21,370 nucleotides of DNA from JBOGJG01 sp050747825 (GCA_050747825.1 JBOGJG010000022.1:1-21370), one strand, 5' to 3'. Positions 7,113 through 17,500 are shown, numbered from the stretch's first letter. Numbers and translations are program-made. The notes: generated by a model not told the origin, from the letters alone.

Positions 7113-9568
7113 TGTCTGTTGACCGGCGTACTCTCATCGTTTTGCTTCTGACCCTGCTGTCTGGTCTTGCCCTCCTGCTTTTTCCTCTCAACGAATCCGT
7201 AACGACTGCCAATACATCCGCCCAAGCCGAGAGGTCCCTGGTCCAGGCGCAAGCACTCATGCAGGCCGGCGATTACAAGGCAGCCGAAGAACTGTTGAAG
7301 AAAGCCGGCGCCGGTCCACATGCCTTGCGGCTTTCCTTGGAGCTGGCTCTGCGGTCGGGGCGGCGCGCGGACGCCGACCGGCTGGCGGAGCAGATTCTGG
7401 AGTTGCACCGCAGCCGCAGGCTCACTACCTCGGCCGCCATTGGAGAGGCTGCCTATGCGGCCTGGCAAATTGACCGCTGGCAGGAGGCCAATGAACTTTT
7501 CATGGAGGCCGCCCGGCTGAGTCCGGTCTCCTTTTCTCTGTACGTCGATTGGGGCCGGCTCTATCTGGAAAAATATAATTCAGCCGAAGCGGAATCGATT
7601 TTTCAGGACGCAGTCAAGACGCCCGTCGAGTCCTCCGGCTACTCGCGTTGGAAATTGGATTCTGCCTGGGTGGGACTGGCCCACGCCTTGAAGGAACAGT
7701 CAAAACCGGGTTTCGCGGAGGCTCTCGAGAAAGCGCTGGAACTAAACCCTGAAAATCTCGAGGCAATCTCGTTCAAATCCACGCTTGCGCTGGTGGAGGA
7801 AAACTGGGAAGGCGCCGAGACCTGGATTCAGAAAGGGCTTGATATAAACAGCAATTACGTGCCCCTCCTCGAGCTTCAGGCCTCCCGCTATTACCTTCAG
7901 TCGGATCAAGATGGCTTCCAGAAATTCCAGAAGCGCACTTTAGAGATCGACCCGTCCAACGGAGATCTGTTCGAGCAACTCGGTGACATGGCGGTCACTC
8001 GGAGGCGTTTGGAAGAGGCGGTGGATTTCTACCGGAAGTCGGTCGAAAAGAATCCGCGTCAGTGGTCGGCTCTGGCCGTCCTGGGAATCAATCTGCTGCG
8101 ACTGGGAGAGGAGGAAGAGGGGAAGCGGGTACTCGAGCAAGCTTACGAGAAGGACCCCTTCAACATCTGGACAGTCAACACGCTGCGCCTGCTCGACAGT
8201 TTCGACCGCTTTGACCGCTACGAAACCGAGCACTTCCGAATCAAGCTTCACGAGAAAGAGGCCTCAGCACTGCGTCCATACGTGGAAGAGCTCCTGGAAA
8301 AGAGCTTCAGCACGCTGGAGAGCAAATACAATCATCAAATCGAGGGGAAATACATATTTGAAATGTACCCCGACCACGACGACTTCGCTGTCCGCACATT
8401 TGGGCTCCCGGGGCTGGGTGCTCTGGGAGCTACTTTCGGACGCGTCGTGGCCATGGATTCTCCCTCGGCGCGGCCCGAAGGCAAGTTCCACTGGGGATCA
8501 ACGCTCTGGCATGAGTTGACTCACGTTGTCACGCTCTCCCTCAGCCAGAACAAGGTACCCCGCTGGTTCACCGAAGGCATTTCAATGATGGAGGAGCGCC
8601 AGGCGAGGGCGGGATGGGGCGAAGCGCTCAATCCTGCTTTTGTGGCGGCTTACAAAAATGGTGAGCTGCTTCCCCTGGCCGATCTGGATGCGGGATTTCT
8701 GCACCCGGAATCGCCGCAGCAGCTCTCCATCAGCTATTTTCAAGCAGGCTGGATGTGCGAATTTCTAGCCTCCCGCCACGGACTGCCCAAAATCCAGGCC
8801 ATGCTGCTGGCCTATAGCCAGGAAAAATCTACCGACGAAATTTTCCAGGAGGTGCTCAACTCATCCGTCGAGGAATTCGACCAGGAGTTTCGCCGGCAGA
8901 TGGAAGAGGTGCTCAAGCCGCTTTCTGAAAGCCTCGAGCGTCCTGAGCTGAAGGACACGGAGTTGCAAACACTGATGCAGGCGCACCATGTAAATCCCGA
9001 GAATTACTTCATCAATCTGGAGCTGGGACGTCAGTTGCAGGCCAAAGGCCGCGGCTCTGAGGCAATTCCCTACCTGAGGACGGCTCTGGAAGCATTCCCC
9101 ACGATGGCGGGGCCGGAAAGTCCTTATGATCTCCTTTACCAGATCTACAGCGAGCAGGGAGACCGTGACAAAACAATAGAGATTCTCCGGGCTTGGTGGG
9201 AGCAGTCTCCTCTGATGGCAGAAAATGCGGTGGAGCTGGCAAGCCTTCTCTCGGCGCAAGAGCGCTGGAGCGAAGCAGTGCGCTACCTGGAAGAGGCGAT
9301 GTACGTGACCCCTTTGGAGGCTGAGAGCCATCAGGCCTTGGGTGAGCTTTATTTAAAGACCGGCCAACCGGAAAAGGCTGTCCGCGAATTTCGGGTCCTG
9401 CTGGATCTACAGCCTGTTGATCCTGCCGGAGCCCACTATTATCTGGCCGAAGCGCTGCATCATAGCGGCAAAAAAGACGAGGCTAAGCGGGAAGTTCTGC
9501 TGGCCCTTGAGATCGCTCCCGGATATGAAAGGGCACAGCAGCTTCTTCTACAGATAGTGCGCCCATGA
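7112..9568 (+). CDS. TPR protein with embedded gluzincin (peptidase MA-like) metalloprotease domain
   Basis: This 818-residue protein starts with a hydrophobic signal or anchor (LIVLLLTLLSGLALLLF). TPR-type helices follow to about residue 360; a clear repeat pair lies at about 280-355. A peptidase-MA-like domain then contains HELTH (His467, Glu468, His471) and, 17 residues on, WFTEGIS with Glu488. This is the zinc-ligand set of gluzincins. Further TPRs fill about 620-815. The start has a good GGAGG site in the preceding gene, overlaps that gene's stop, and ends in an ATGA overlap with the next gene. The zinc site looks intact, so this is probably an active, exported or membrane-tethered peptidase whose TPRs bind partner proteins. 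The substrate is unknown. Confidence 0.85.
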   Translation: MSVDRRTLIVLLLTLLSGLALLLFPLNESVTTANTSAQAERSLVQAQALMQAGDYKAAEELLKKAGAGPHALRLSLELALRSGRRADADRLAEQILELHRSRRLTTSAAIGEAAYAAWQIDRWQEANELFMEAARLSPVSFSLYVDWGRLYLEKYNSAEAESIFQDAVKTPVESSGYSRWKLDSAWVGLAHALKEQSKPGFAEALEKALELNPENLEAISFKSTLALVEENWEGAETWIQKGLDINSNYVPLLELQASRYYLQSDQDGFQKFQKRTLEIDPSNGDLFEQLGDMAVTRRRLEEAVDFYRKSVEKNPRQWSALAVLGINLLRLGEEEEGKRVLEQAYEKDPFNIWTVNTLRLLDSFDRFDRYETEHFRIKLHEKEASALRPYVEELLEKSFSTLESKYNHQIEGKYIFEMYPDHDDFAVRTFGLPGLGALGATFGRVVAMDSPSARPEGKFHWGSTLWHELTHVVTLSLSQNKVPRWFTEGISMMEERQARAGWGEALNPAFVAAYKNGELLPLADLDAGFLHPESPQQLSISYFQAGWMCEFLASRHGLPKIQAMLLAYSQEKSTDEIFQEVLNSSVEEFDQEFRRQMEEVLKPLSESLERPELKDTELQTLMQAHHVNPENYFINLELGRQLQAKGRGSEAIPYLRTALEAFPTMAGPESPYDLLYQIYSEQGDRDKTIEILRAWWEQSPLMAENAVELASLLSAQERWSEAVRYLEEAMYVTPLEAESHQALGELYLKTGQPEKAVREFRVLLDLQPVDPAGAHYYLAEALHHSGKKDEAKREVLLALEIAPGYERAQQLLLQIVRP

Positions 9569-10311
9569 AAGTGATCAGCATTTCGCTCAAACTTTCGCTC
9601 CTGCTGCTGCTCATCACGCCCCTGCGCGGTTACGATCTCGACTTCAGCCGGGATTCCCGCGATCCCAATTTGTTCCAGTTCGTGCGGATTCGCTACAACG
9701 GCTTTTCGCTGGGCGGCTGGGGCGGCATGCGCGGACAGTGGGTCCCCCCCTGGATGCACGACTATCCCAGGGCCGAGCGCAATTTCCTGAAAATACTGGG
9801 GGAACTGACTACCGTGGAAACTTCTTCGGAGTCCTATCTTGTGTTGGACCTCAGCGACCCTGACATCATGAACTACCCGTTCCTCTACGTGAGCGAGCCA
9901 GGATACTGGGATGTCACTGAAAGGGAAGTTGAGAATCTCAGAGAATACTTGAATCGCGGAGGCTTCATCGTCTTTGACGATTTCAGAGGACCTGCCGAAT
10001 GGAGCAGCTTCGCACACTGCATGAGACAGGTCTTTCCTGAGCGGCACTTCGAAAAGCTCACTCTCGATCATCCGGTCTTCCATTGTTTTTACGATATTGA
10101 AACACTGGAGATGATTCCTCCGTACGATTCAGGAAAGCCCGAATTCTACGGCCTCACCGATGAAGACGGGCGGCTTTTGGCAGTTGCCAACTTCAACAAC
10201 GATATCGGCGATTACTGGGAGTGGTCGGACGAATCGCTGGTGCCCGTCCGCCTGTCCAATGAGGCTTACAAACTCGGAATTAATTACGTAATCTATGCGA
10301 TGACGCACTAG
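9565..10311 (+). CDS. Exported DUF4159 protein
   Basis: This 248-residue protein has a signal peptide (LKLSLLLLLITPLRG, cleavage before YDLDF). It carries the DUF4159 hallmarks: FVRIRYNG near the mature N-terminus, YPRAERNFLK, a LDLSDPDIMNYPFLYVSEPG stretch, LREYLNRGGFIVFDDFRG (residues about 126-143) and a C-terminal NEAYKLGINYVIYAMTH helix. The family is related in fold to class-I glutamine amidotransferases but lacks their catalytic Cys. It is regularly found beside MoxR, DUF58 and vWA membrane proteins. The start overlaps the preceding stop (ATGA). Its function is not established; a periplasmic scaffold or sensor role in the cluster is inference. Confidence 0.88.
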   Translation: MKVISISLKLSLLLLLITPLRGYDLDFSRDSRDPNLFQFVRIRYNGFSLGGWGGMRGQWVPPWMHDYPRAERNFLKILGELTTVETSSESYLVLDLSDPDIMNYPFLYVSEPGYWDVTEREVENLREYLNRGGFIVFDDFRGPAEWSSFAHCMRQVFPERHFEKLTLDHPVFHCFYDIETLEMIPPYDSGKPEFYGLTDEDGRLLAVANFNNDIGDYWEWSDESLVPVRLSNEAYKLGINYVIYAMTH

Positions 10312-10349
10312 GACACTTAAGAAATCAACAAGCCAAAGGAACCAAGAAC

Positions 10350-11381
10350 ATGGCTGAGCCGATCAAGGTCGAAGAACAAGAGGATAACGTAGAAGCGCAG
10401 ATCGACGGAATGCTGGACTCGCAGCGGCGCATCTTCGCCGAATTGCGAAAGAGCATAGTCGGGCAGGAAGAGGTGATCGAGCAGGTGCTGATTTGCCTTT
10501 ATGTCGGCGGGCATTCCCTTATTACCGGACTGCCCGGCCTGGCCAAGACTTTGCTGGTTCGAAGCATCGCTTCCACACTGGGGTTGAGCTTCAAGCGAAT
10601 TCAGTTCACTCCCGATCTGATGCCGGCCGATATCACGGGTACTGAAATTATCGAGGAGGACCGCAGCACGGGCAGACGCGCCCTGGAGTTCGTCAAAGGA
10701 CCGGTCTTCGCGAATCTCATCCTGGCGGACGAAATCAACAGGACTCCGCCCAAAACGCAGGCGGCCCTCCTGGAAGCCATGCAGGAGCGGCGCGTAACCG
10801 TCCGTGGAGTCACCTATGATCTGGTCCCGCCCTTCTATGTGCTGGCCACTCAAAATCCTATAGAGCTGGAAGGCACTTATCCTCTCCCGGAAGCCCAGTT
10901 GGACCGGTTTATGTTCAACGTCGTGATCGACTACCTGAGCGAAGAGGACGAGATGAAGGTGGTCAGCACCACCACGGGAGAGGAGCCCGCGCAGATCCGG
11001 CAGGTGGTTTCCGGAGAGGATATTGTCGAGTATCAAAAGCTAGTGCGCAAAATCGCGGCCGGAGAGGACGTCATGCGTTACGCCGTGCACCTGACCCGCG
11101 CCACCCGCCCCGGAGATTCGCTGGCTCCCCAATATGTCAAAGATTGGGTGAGCTATGGCGCCAGTCTGCGTGCTTCGCAATTTCTGGTGCTGGGCGGCAA
11201 AGCCCGGGCCCTTCTCAAAGGACGCTATAACGTATCCTCGGAAGACATCCAGGCCCTGGCCAAGCCCGTGCTTCGGCATCGGATTTTGACCAACTTCCAT
11301 GCCGAGTCGGAAAACATCAAATCAGGAGATCTTATCGACCGTCTGCTCCAGGAGGTGAAACCACCCGCGTCGGGGATTTAG
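10350..11381 (+). CDS. MoxR-family AAA+ ATPase
   Basis: This 343-residue cytoplasmic ATPase is typical in size. It has Walker A GLPGLAKT (60-67, with the Ala before Lys usual in MoxR), Walker B LILADEINR (Asp127, Glu128), sensor-1 ATQNPIELEGTYPLPEAQLDRF and a C-terminal lid domain. MoxR proteins act as chaperone-like motors that remodel or load metal cofactors into partners, often together with vWA-domain proteins. The ATG is preceded by an AAAGGAACC ribosome site. It follows the DUF4159 gene by 38 bases and precedes the DUF58 gene by two, and is therefore probably co-transcribed. It is the only obvious energy source in the cluster. Confidence 0.96.
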   Translation: MAEPIKVEEQEDNVEAQIDGMLDSQRRIFAELRKSIVGQEEVIEQVLICLYVGGHSLITGLPGLAKTLLVRSIASTLGLSFKRIQFTPDLMPADITGTEIIEEDRSTGRRALEFVKGPVFANLILADEINRTPPKTQAALLEAMQERRVTVRGVTYDLVPPFYVLATQNPIELEGTYPLPEAQLDRFMFNVVIDYLSEEDEMKVVSTTTGEEPAQIRQVVSGEDIVEYQKLVRKIAAGEDVMRYAVHLTRATRPGDSLAPQYVKDWVSYGASLRASQFLVLGGKARALLKGRYNVSSEDIQALAKPVLRHRILTNFHAESENIKSGDLIDRLLQEVKPPASGI

Positions 11382-11383
11382 TC

Positions 11384-12283
11384 ATGGCCAACGCAACATC
11401 CAGCCGCTTCATCGACCCGGCCGTGCTCAACCGCATCGGCAGTCTTCAGTTGATAGCCAAAACGGTCGTGGAGGGTTTTGTGGCGGGACTACATCGCTCT
11501 CCTTATCACGGTTTCAGCCTCGATTTTGCCGAATATCGTGAGTATTCGCCCGGGGATGACATCCGCACCGTGGATTGGAAGGTTTTTGGCCGAACCGACC
11601 GCTTCTATGTCCGCAAATACCAGGGCGATACAAATACTCAGCTTTACATGCTGCTGGATACCAGTAAGAGCATGGATTTCTCCAGCCACACTTTGACCAA
11701 GCTGGATTACGCCCGCTATCTGGCGGCGGCCCTGGCCTACCTGTCAACGCGCCAGCATGACGCGACGGGACTCCTGACTTTCGCTGCGGAAATCGTCCAT
11801 CAGATCCCACCTCGACCCCGGCAGGGACAGATGTTTACCATCATGCATCACCTCGAGCGGCTTTCGGTTGGTGAGAGAACCAATATCAGCGGAGCCATGG
11901 AAGCCTTGTCCCGGCTGATCCGTAAGCGCAGCCTGGTAGTGCTGATCAGCGATTTCTACCAGGAGCTGCCGGAACTGACCAAAGCTCTGCGTTTTTTTCG
12001 CCATCACGGCAATGATTTGATCCTCTTTCACATTCTCGACCCGATGGAGATCACATTGCCGCTCGGCCAGATTTCAACTCTGGAGGACATCGAAACCCAC
12101 GAGCACCTCACCTATGTCCCCGAATACTCGCGCCAGGGCTACATGGAGGCGTTGCAGGCCCATATCGAGGGACTCAGAAAAGAGTGCCGCGATTCTTATA
12201 TTGAATACGAACTCCTGAACACTGAGGACCCTCTGGACAAAGCACTCTATCGTTACCTGACGCTCAGAGGGAGGAGATATTAA
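11384..12283 (+). CDS. DUF58 / vWA-like protein, MoxR partner
   Basis: This 299-residue soluble protein has the DUF58 signature YSPGDDIRTVDWKVFGRTDRFYV; the text within it is DDIRTVDWKVFGRTDR at about residues 58-73. A vWA-like fold follows, with LLDTSKSM (Asp92, Ser94, Ser96), an RTNISGAM Thr and VLISDFYQ. The metal site is complete. DUF58 proteins are almost always encoded directly after moxR and are believed to be cytoplasmic adaptors or substrates of the ATPase. Some homologues are membrane-anchored; this one has no evident N-terminal membrane segment. The start lies two bases after the MoxR stop with a weak ribosome site, so coupling is likely. A palindromic repeat follows the stop codon. 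Confidence 0.93.
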   Translation: MANATSSRFIDPAVLNRIGSLQLIAKTVVEGFVAGLHRSPYHGFSLDFAEYREYSPGDDIRTVDWKVFGRTDRFYVRKYQGDTNTQLYMLLDTSKSMDFSSHTLTKLDYARYLAAALAYLSTRQHDATGLLTFAAEIVHQIPPRPRQGQMFTIMHHLERLSVGERTNISGAMEALSRLIRKRSLVVLISDFYQELPELTKALRFFRHHGNDLILFHILDPMEITLPLGQISTLEDIETHEHLTYVPEYSRQGYMEALQAHIEGLRKECRDSYIEYELLNTEDPLDKALYRYLTLRGRRY

Positions 12284-12297
12284 ATGTCCAAGTTTCT

Positions 12298-12442
12298 ACT
12301 TCCAAGTTCCAAGTTCCAAGTAAACAGGGAGGTAGCGGTTCTCACGAGTTTGAGCCCTGAACTTCGAAGCCTGAACATTAAAGTTCGAATTTAGATCGAA
12401 CCTCCAACTCCGGGACTCACTTGGAACTTGGAACCTGGAACT
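12298..12442. repeat. Palindromic intra-cluster element with 24-bp arms of TTCCAAG heptamers
   Basis: The left arm (12298-12321) contains three tandem TTCCAAG units. The right arm (12419-12442) is its reverse complement with two mismatches in 24. The arms enclose 97 bases with a nested GGAGGT / ACCTCC pair (about 12328-12333 and 12400-12405). The element fills the only long gap in the cluster (12284-12450). In RNA the arms would form a long hairpin ending nine bases before the ATG at 12451. It could therefore affect stability or translation of the distal genes. It has no coding content and no transposase. Confidence 0.85.
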
Positions 12443-12450
12443 AGCTTGTT

Positions 12451-14502
12451 ATGCAATTTTTTGCCCCACTATTCTGGATCGGCGCCATCGCAGTGGCAGC
12501 CCCTATCCTGCTGCATCTGGTGCGGCGGGAGAGAAGCGACCGGGTCCCCTTCGCCTCCCTCATGTTCCTGAGGCGCATACCGGTCAAAGAGTTTCGCCGC
12601 CAGAAACTCAAATATCTGCTTTTGCTCGCCCTGCGCTGCCTGGGCCTGCTGCTGATCGTGGCGGCCTTTGCACGTCCGGTGATTACCAGCGCCTGGCTGA
12701 CGCAGGCCAATCCTTTGAACTCAAGATCGGTGCTTGTCCTGATTGACCGGTCGATGAGTATGTCCCGCCCTCAGGTGTGGGAGCGGGCCATGGCTGCTGC
12801 CCAGGACAGGATCCAATCTCTGTCCGAGTCGGACGAGGGATTGATCGTCCAGTTCGGAGAAACTGTAGACGTTTTGTCGGAATGGCAGGACGAGCCGGCT
12901 CAGCTCTCTCAGATCTTGAGGACTCAGGTGAAGCCCTCGTACGAGTCCACCTCCTACACGGAAGCGCTGCGCATTGCGGCAGAACAATTTGATGAAGCGA
13001 AAAATCCCGGGAAGGAAATCTTCCTGATCACGGATCTTCAGCGCAATGGTCTCACCGGCGCCTCCTCCGGATGGAAGGTGCCTGAGGATATTCAAGTCGA
13101 AATTGAGAACGTCGGTGAAGAGAGTGACAATGTTTTTATTGAAGAAGTTCGCCTGGAAGGGGATGTGTTTTCCGATCGCTATCCGCATCCCATTCTGATT
13201 CGCCTGCGCAGGAGTCCAGCCCAAGCCTTTAGAGGAGAGGTTCAACTATTCGTCGAGAACAAGCTGGTCGATCGGCAGGAATTTGAAGCGAGCGAGGACG
13301 GCGCGGCCCAAGTGGCGCTTCAGCCCTTTGAACTTGATGAAGGAATTTCCCGGGGCAAAATCGTTATCGATCCTTCCGACTCTCTGGCGGAAGATAACGC
13401 CTTCTACTTCGTAATCGCCAGGGAGGAGCCCCAGAAGGTTGCTGTGCTGTCGGACCGGCCGGAAAGCGCCTCGGCCTTTTATTTTAAGAATGCCCTCTCT
13501 TCGGGCATAAACCTGCCCTTCCAGGTTGTTTCAATGAGGCCCCGGGAAATTGGCTCCATTGACGCGCGCGCTATCCCCCTGGTGGTGATGGACGACCTAA
13601 GCCAGCCTCCTGATGCCGAAGCGCTTGAATCGTACGTTAATACAGGCGGCGGCTTGATCCTGTCGCTGGGCAATCGGGTCCGGGCCGAAGCATACAATCA
13701 GGCATGGTCTGAACTTCTGCCTGTTCGTATCGCGGGTCGCCAGTATGTTAGAACCGATAACAAGCCCTTCACTTCGATCACTGAGGTCAGTTGGGAGCAC
13801 CCCGTGTTTTCAGTCTTCCAGGGTGCTCAACAGGGGGCCATCGTGGGCACTCAGTTTTACGGGTACTGGATACTTGAAGCGCCGGAAAGTGCCAGAGTGC
13901 TCGCCCGTTTCAGTGGCGGCCATCCGGCCCTGGTAGAGTCCACTCTGGGGAAAGGGCGTATCATGGTCTTTGCCTCGTCAATGGACGCAGTCTGGACCGA
14001 TTTTCCCATGAGGAGCGCCTACGTTCCCTTCTGGTATCAAATGACACAGTACGCCTCGCAGTGGAAACGCCGCCCGCCGGCGGTTCGAATTAATTACGTC
14101 CTGGACGTCGATGCCCAGGCGGCTCAGATCGCACAGGGCAGCTCCGGCAACTGGAACGTTATTGACCCCAAAGGCCGACGGGTGATCGGATTAGACGAGG
14201 AGCGGCCGGGCTATATCCCCTTAAAATTACCGGGCTACTATGAGATAAGAGACAATAAGAACACAGATTGGGTGGCCGTGAACAACTCGCCGGAAGAGTC
14301 CGACCTGACGGGCCTTCCTGAAGAAGAGCTCCTGGCCGTCTTTGTACCAGGCACTTCACGCCTGGATGATTCTGCGCTTCAGAGTTCAGGAGAGGCAGGA
14401 GAAAGAGAGCAACCGATCTGGTGGCTGTTTTTACTGGCGGCAGCTTTATTATTCTTGATTGAACCCGCCGTCGCCAATCGCTACAGGCTGGAGGCATCAT
14501 GA
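12451..14502 (+). CDS. BatA-type membrane protein with vWA domain and GATase1-like domain
   Basis: This 683-residue protein begins with the aerotolerance-regulator N-terminal domain: MQFFAPLFWIGAIAVAAPIL, then LHLVRRER, a basic cytoplasmic stretch and a second membrane segment (about 53-75). The vWA domain follows with LVLIDRSMSMS (Asp99, Ser101, Ser103), SYTEAL and FLITDLQ, a complete metal site. Beta-rich sequence leads to a GATase1-like segment (about 378-410, with VNTGGGLILSLGNRV). A last membrane segment lies at about 656-675. Most of the chain between the membrane segments should be periplasmic. The ATG has no clear Shine-Dalgarno; the only purine-rich candidate (GGAAC) lies in the repeat arm just upstream. 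The stop overlaps the next start (ATGA). It is a likely partner of the MoxR and DUF58 proteins. Confidence 0.9.
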   Translation: MQFFAPLFWIGAIAVAAPILLHLVRRERSDRVPFASLMFLRRIPVKEFRRQKLKYLLLLALRCLGLLLIVAAFARPVITSAWLTQANPLNSRSVLVLIDRSMSMSRPQVWERAMAAAQDRIQSLSESDEGLIVQFGETVDVLSEWQDEPAQLSQILRTQVKPSYESTSYTEALRIAAEQFDEAKNPGKEIFLITDLQRNGLTGASSGWKVPEDIQVEIENVGEESDNVFIEEVRLEGDVFSDRYPHPILIRLRRSPAQAFRGEVQLFVENKLVDRQEFEASEDGAAQVALQPFELDEGISRGKIVIDPSDSLAEDNAFYFVIAREEPQKVAVLSDRPESASAFYFKNALSSGINLPFQVVSMRPREIGSIDARAIPLVVMDDLSQPPDAEALESYVNTGGGLILSLGNRVRAEAYNQAWSELLPVRIAGRQYVRTDNKPFTSITEVSWEHPVFSVFQGAQQGAIVGTQFYGYWILEAPESARVLARFSGGHPALVESTLGKGRIMVFASSMDAVWTDFPMRSAYVPFWYQMTQYASQWKRRPPAVRINYVLDVDAQAAQIAQGSSGNWNVIDPKGRRVIGLDEERPGYIPLKLPGYYEIRDNKNTDWVAVNNSPEESDLTGLPEEELLAVFVPGTSRLDDSALQSSGEAGEREQPIWWLFLLAAALLFLIEPAVANRYRLEAS

Positions 14503-17500
14503 GAGACGCACTAACCAACAGACTGGCCGCTATTCGCAGAAAGATACAGCTCGAGCGGCTCATCAAGGGGCTGGCCCTGCTGGCCGGCGCCTTCGTTTTG
14601 GGATCCATCCTCTCGACTTATGTTCTGGCGCGCCAGAACTTTTCCGATGAGGCTCTTTTCTGGATTCGCCTTGCAGGCGGCGGACTTATACTGTTTCTCT
14701 TCTTCTACTATCTGTTCCGGCCCCTGGCTCGCCGGCCCTCAGAGCGGCAGGTGGCTCGTTTTCTGGAGGAGCGCCATCCTGGCTTGAACGACACCGTCTC
14801 CACGGCCGTTGAGGTGGGGCAGCCGGGAAGCCGGGTCCATCCCCAAATCCGGAATTTGATTCGAAAAGACGCCCGGATGAGGCTGGATAAACATCCTCAG
14901 CCTCGCTTCTATGCTCCCCAGACCAGCATGTTCTCTCTGCTGACCGCCCTGGCGTCCCTGCTGCTCTTCTCTTATCTCTTCATGGGGGGATCGGACGCCT
15001 ATCGCTACGGCATGAACAAGCTCTTCTCAGGATGGTTCGATCAGGATCAGGCCCCGCTTTACTCAATTGCCGTAACTCCCGGCAACACCACTGTCGGCAA
15101 ACGATCCGATGTGGAAGTTGGGGCCGAACTGCATGGATTTGATGCGGAGGAGGTCCGGCTTTTTGTCAAGTATGAGAACCAGCCCCAGTGGGAAGAAGCG
15201 CTCATGCGCCCCTCCATCGGAGGGACTCCATTTGCCTTCCTTCTACTGGACCTCCGCGATCGGATGGACTACTACGTTGAGGCGGAAGGCATCCGATCTG
15301 ACACCTTTCAGATCGAGGTCGCCGAGCTCCCCGGCATCAAGAGCTTTGCCATTACTTTGGAGTTCCCGCGCTACACGGGACTGGGCAACGTCACACAGGA
15401 AGATCAGGGAGACATCCGCGCTCTGATCGGCACCAGGGCACGCTTCGACATCCAGACCGATCAGCCCGTCCAGAATGGAAAGATCAGGCTCGAGAAGGGC
15501 GGAGAAGTTGTCCTGGAAAACGCCGGGCCGCAGCAACTCACCGGTCTGCTTGAAGTCAAGGCCGATGACTTCTACCGCATCCATCTTCAGGACCTGCAGG
15601 CCTTCTGGAGTCCGGCATCTGATGAGTACATTATTGAGGGTCTCCAGGATCAGCCGCCCAACGTATTCTTTACCGAGCCCGGGCGGGACAGGCGAGTTAC
15701 GAACATAGAGGAAGTCTTTACCGAATTAGAGGCTGAAGACGATTATGGAGTGGCCGAGTTGTCCCTCCGCTTTTCGGTAAACGGAGACGCTGAGCAGGAA
15801 GTCAAATTGGACTATCCTCGCGGTTCGAGCTCTCTTTCCAGTTCTCACACGTTTTATCTGGAAGAGTTCGACCTGAAGCCGGGGGATTTTGTCTCCTATT
15901 ATGCTGAGGCCTCCGATGCGGTGACTTCTTCCACCACGGACATCTACTTTTTTGAAGTGGAGCCTTACGACCGCGAATACTCCCAATCTCAGCAAGGCGC
16001 CAGTATGGCCGGGGCTTCCGGGCAGCAGAACCTGATGCTTTCCAAGCGCCAGAAGGAAATCATTGCCGCTACCTTTAATCTCGAGCGAGAGAAGGGGCGG
16101 TATTCCTCTGCGGATTTTGAGGAAAACAGCCAAACATTGGCCCTGGTACAGCAGCGCCTGCAGTCGGAAGCTCATACTATTCTTGAGCGTATCCAGCGGC
16201 GCGGCGCACTTGCCGGCGATGCCCGCGCCAAGAAAATGGCCGAGCACATCAATCAGGCTATCCAACACATGGAGCCGGCGCACCAAAAACTAAACAAGCT
16301 GAAGCCCCAGGAAGCTCTTCCCGACGAGCAGAAATCTTTCCGGGAATTGCTCAGTGCCGAGGCGCAATTTAAAGAAATCCAGGTCTCATTCGCCCAGAAT
16401 GCATCGGCCGGTGGAAATTCTTCTCCGCAAGAGTTGGCCGACATGGTGGATCTCGAGTTGGACAAAAAGAAGAATCAGTATGAGACTCTGCAACAAAACC
16501 GCCAGCTTAACCGCGAGCAGGAGTTGGATGAAACGCTGGAGAAATTAAAGGAGCTGGCCAGGCGCCAGGAACAACAGGCTGAGCGGCAGCGGCGGGCGGG
16601 TCAGAGTTCTTCCTCTGGCGGCGGCCAGGCGCAGGAGCAGATGATCGAAGAGCTCGAGGAACTGGCTCGCCAGTTGGAACGGCTGTCCCGCCAGGAGAGA
16701 GACCGGCAACTGGCGCAGGTCGGCCGCGAGTTGAGACAGGCCGCGCGCGACCTTCGCCAGTCGAGCAATCAGAATTCGCAGGAGGCCCAAATGCGGGCCC
16801 AGCGGGCGCTGAACCGACTCCAACAGGCCCAGAATTCCCTCGCCGGACAGCGCCAGAACCAGCTCGAGAATAATTTGCAGCAACTGCAGAACACGGCACA
16901 GGGTTTAGTGCGCAGGCAGGAGGACGTAGTCAAGAACGTGCAGGACCTCGAGCAGCGCTACCAGAACGGGAACGGGACAGTCGATCGCAATTTCATGCAG
17001 GATCTCCGCAAGGTCCTTCGCGACAAGTCAGAGCTGCAGAGTGATGTGCAGGAGATGGAGGGGCAACTGCACCAGGCGGCCCGCCAGATGTCCTCCAAAC
17101 AGCCGGGGGCCTCGCGGCAGTTGAAACAGGCCGGTCTGGACATTCGCGACCAGAGGATTCCGGAACAAATGCAGGAGGGATCCGAGCTTCTCTCCCGGGG
17201 TTGGATGGACATGGCACGCAAGCGGGAGGAGGGGGTTTCCCAGGAGTTGCGAAGTCTCAGCGATAAGATTCAGCAGGCGGAGCAGGCTCTTGGTCCCGGC
17301 AATCAGAACAATCCTGAGGAACGTTTGCAGCGGGCTCTCAACCAGACGGGAAAGCTGGTAGAAAATTTGGATTCCCTGAAAGAGCGGGCTCAACAGCAGG
17401 CTTCGCAGCAGGGTCAACCATCGCAATCCGGCCGGCAGGCATCCGGCGCTAACCAGCCGTCGCCGGGCTCCCAACAGCCTGGTCCCGTGGGCGAAGCCAG

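Noticed and set aside
10317..11036. 239-codon minus-strand open frame antisense to the MoxR gene
   Set aside because: The MoxR frame carries all ATPase motifs. The antisense frame has no recognisable domain and is a codon-bias shadow.
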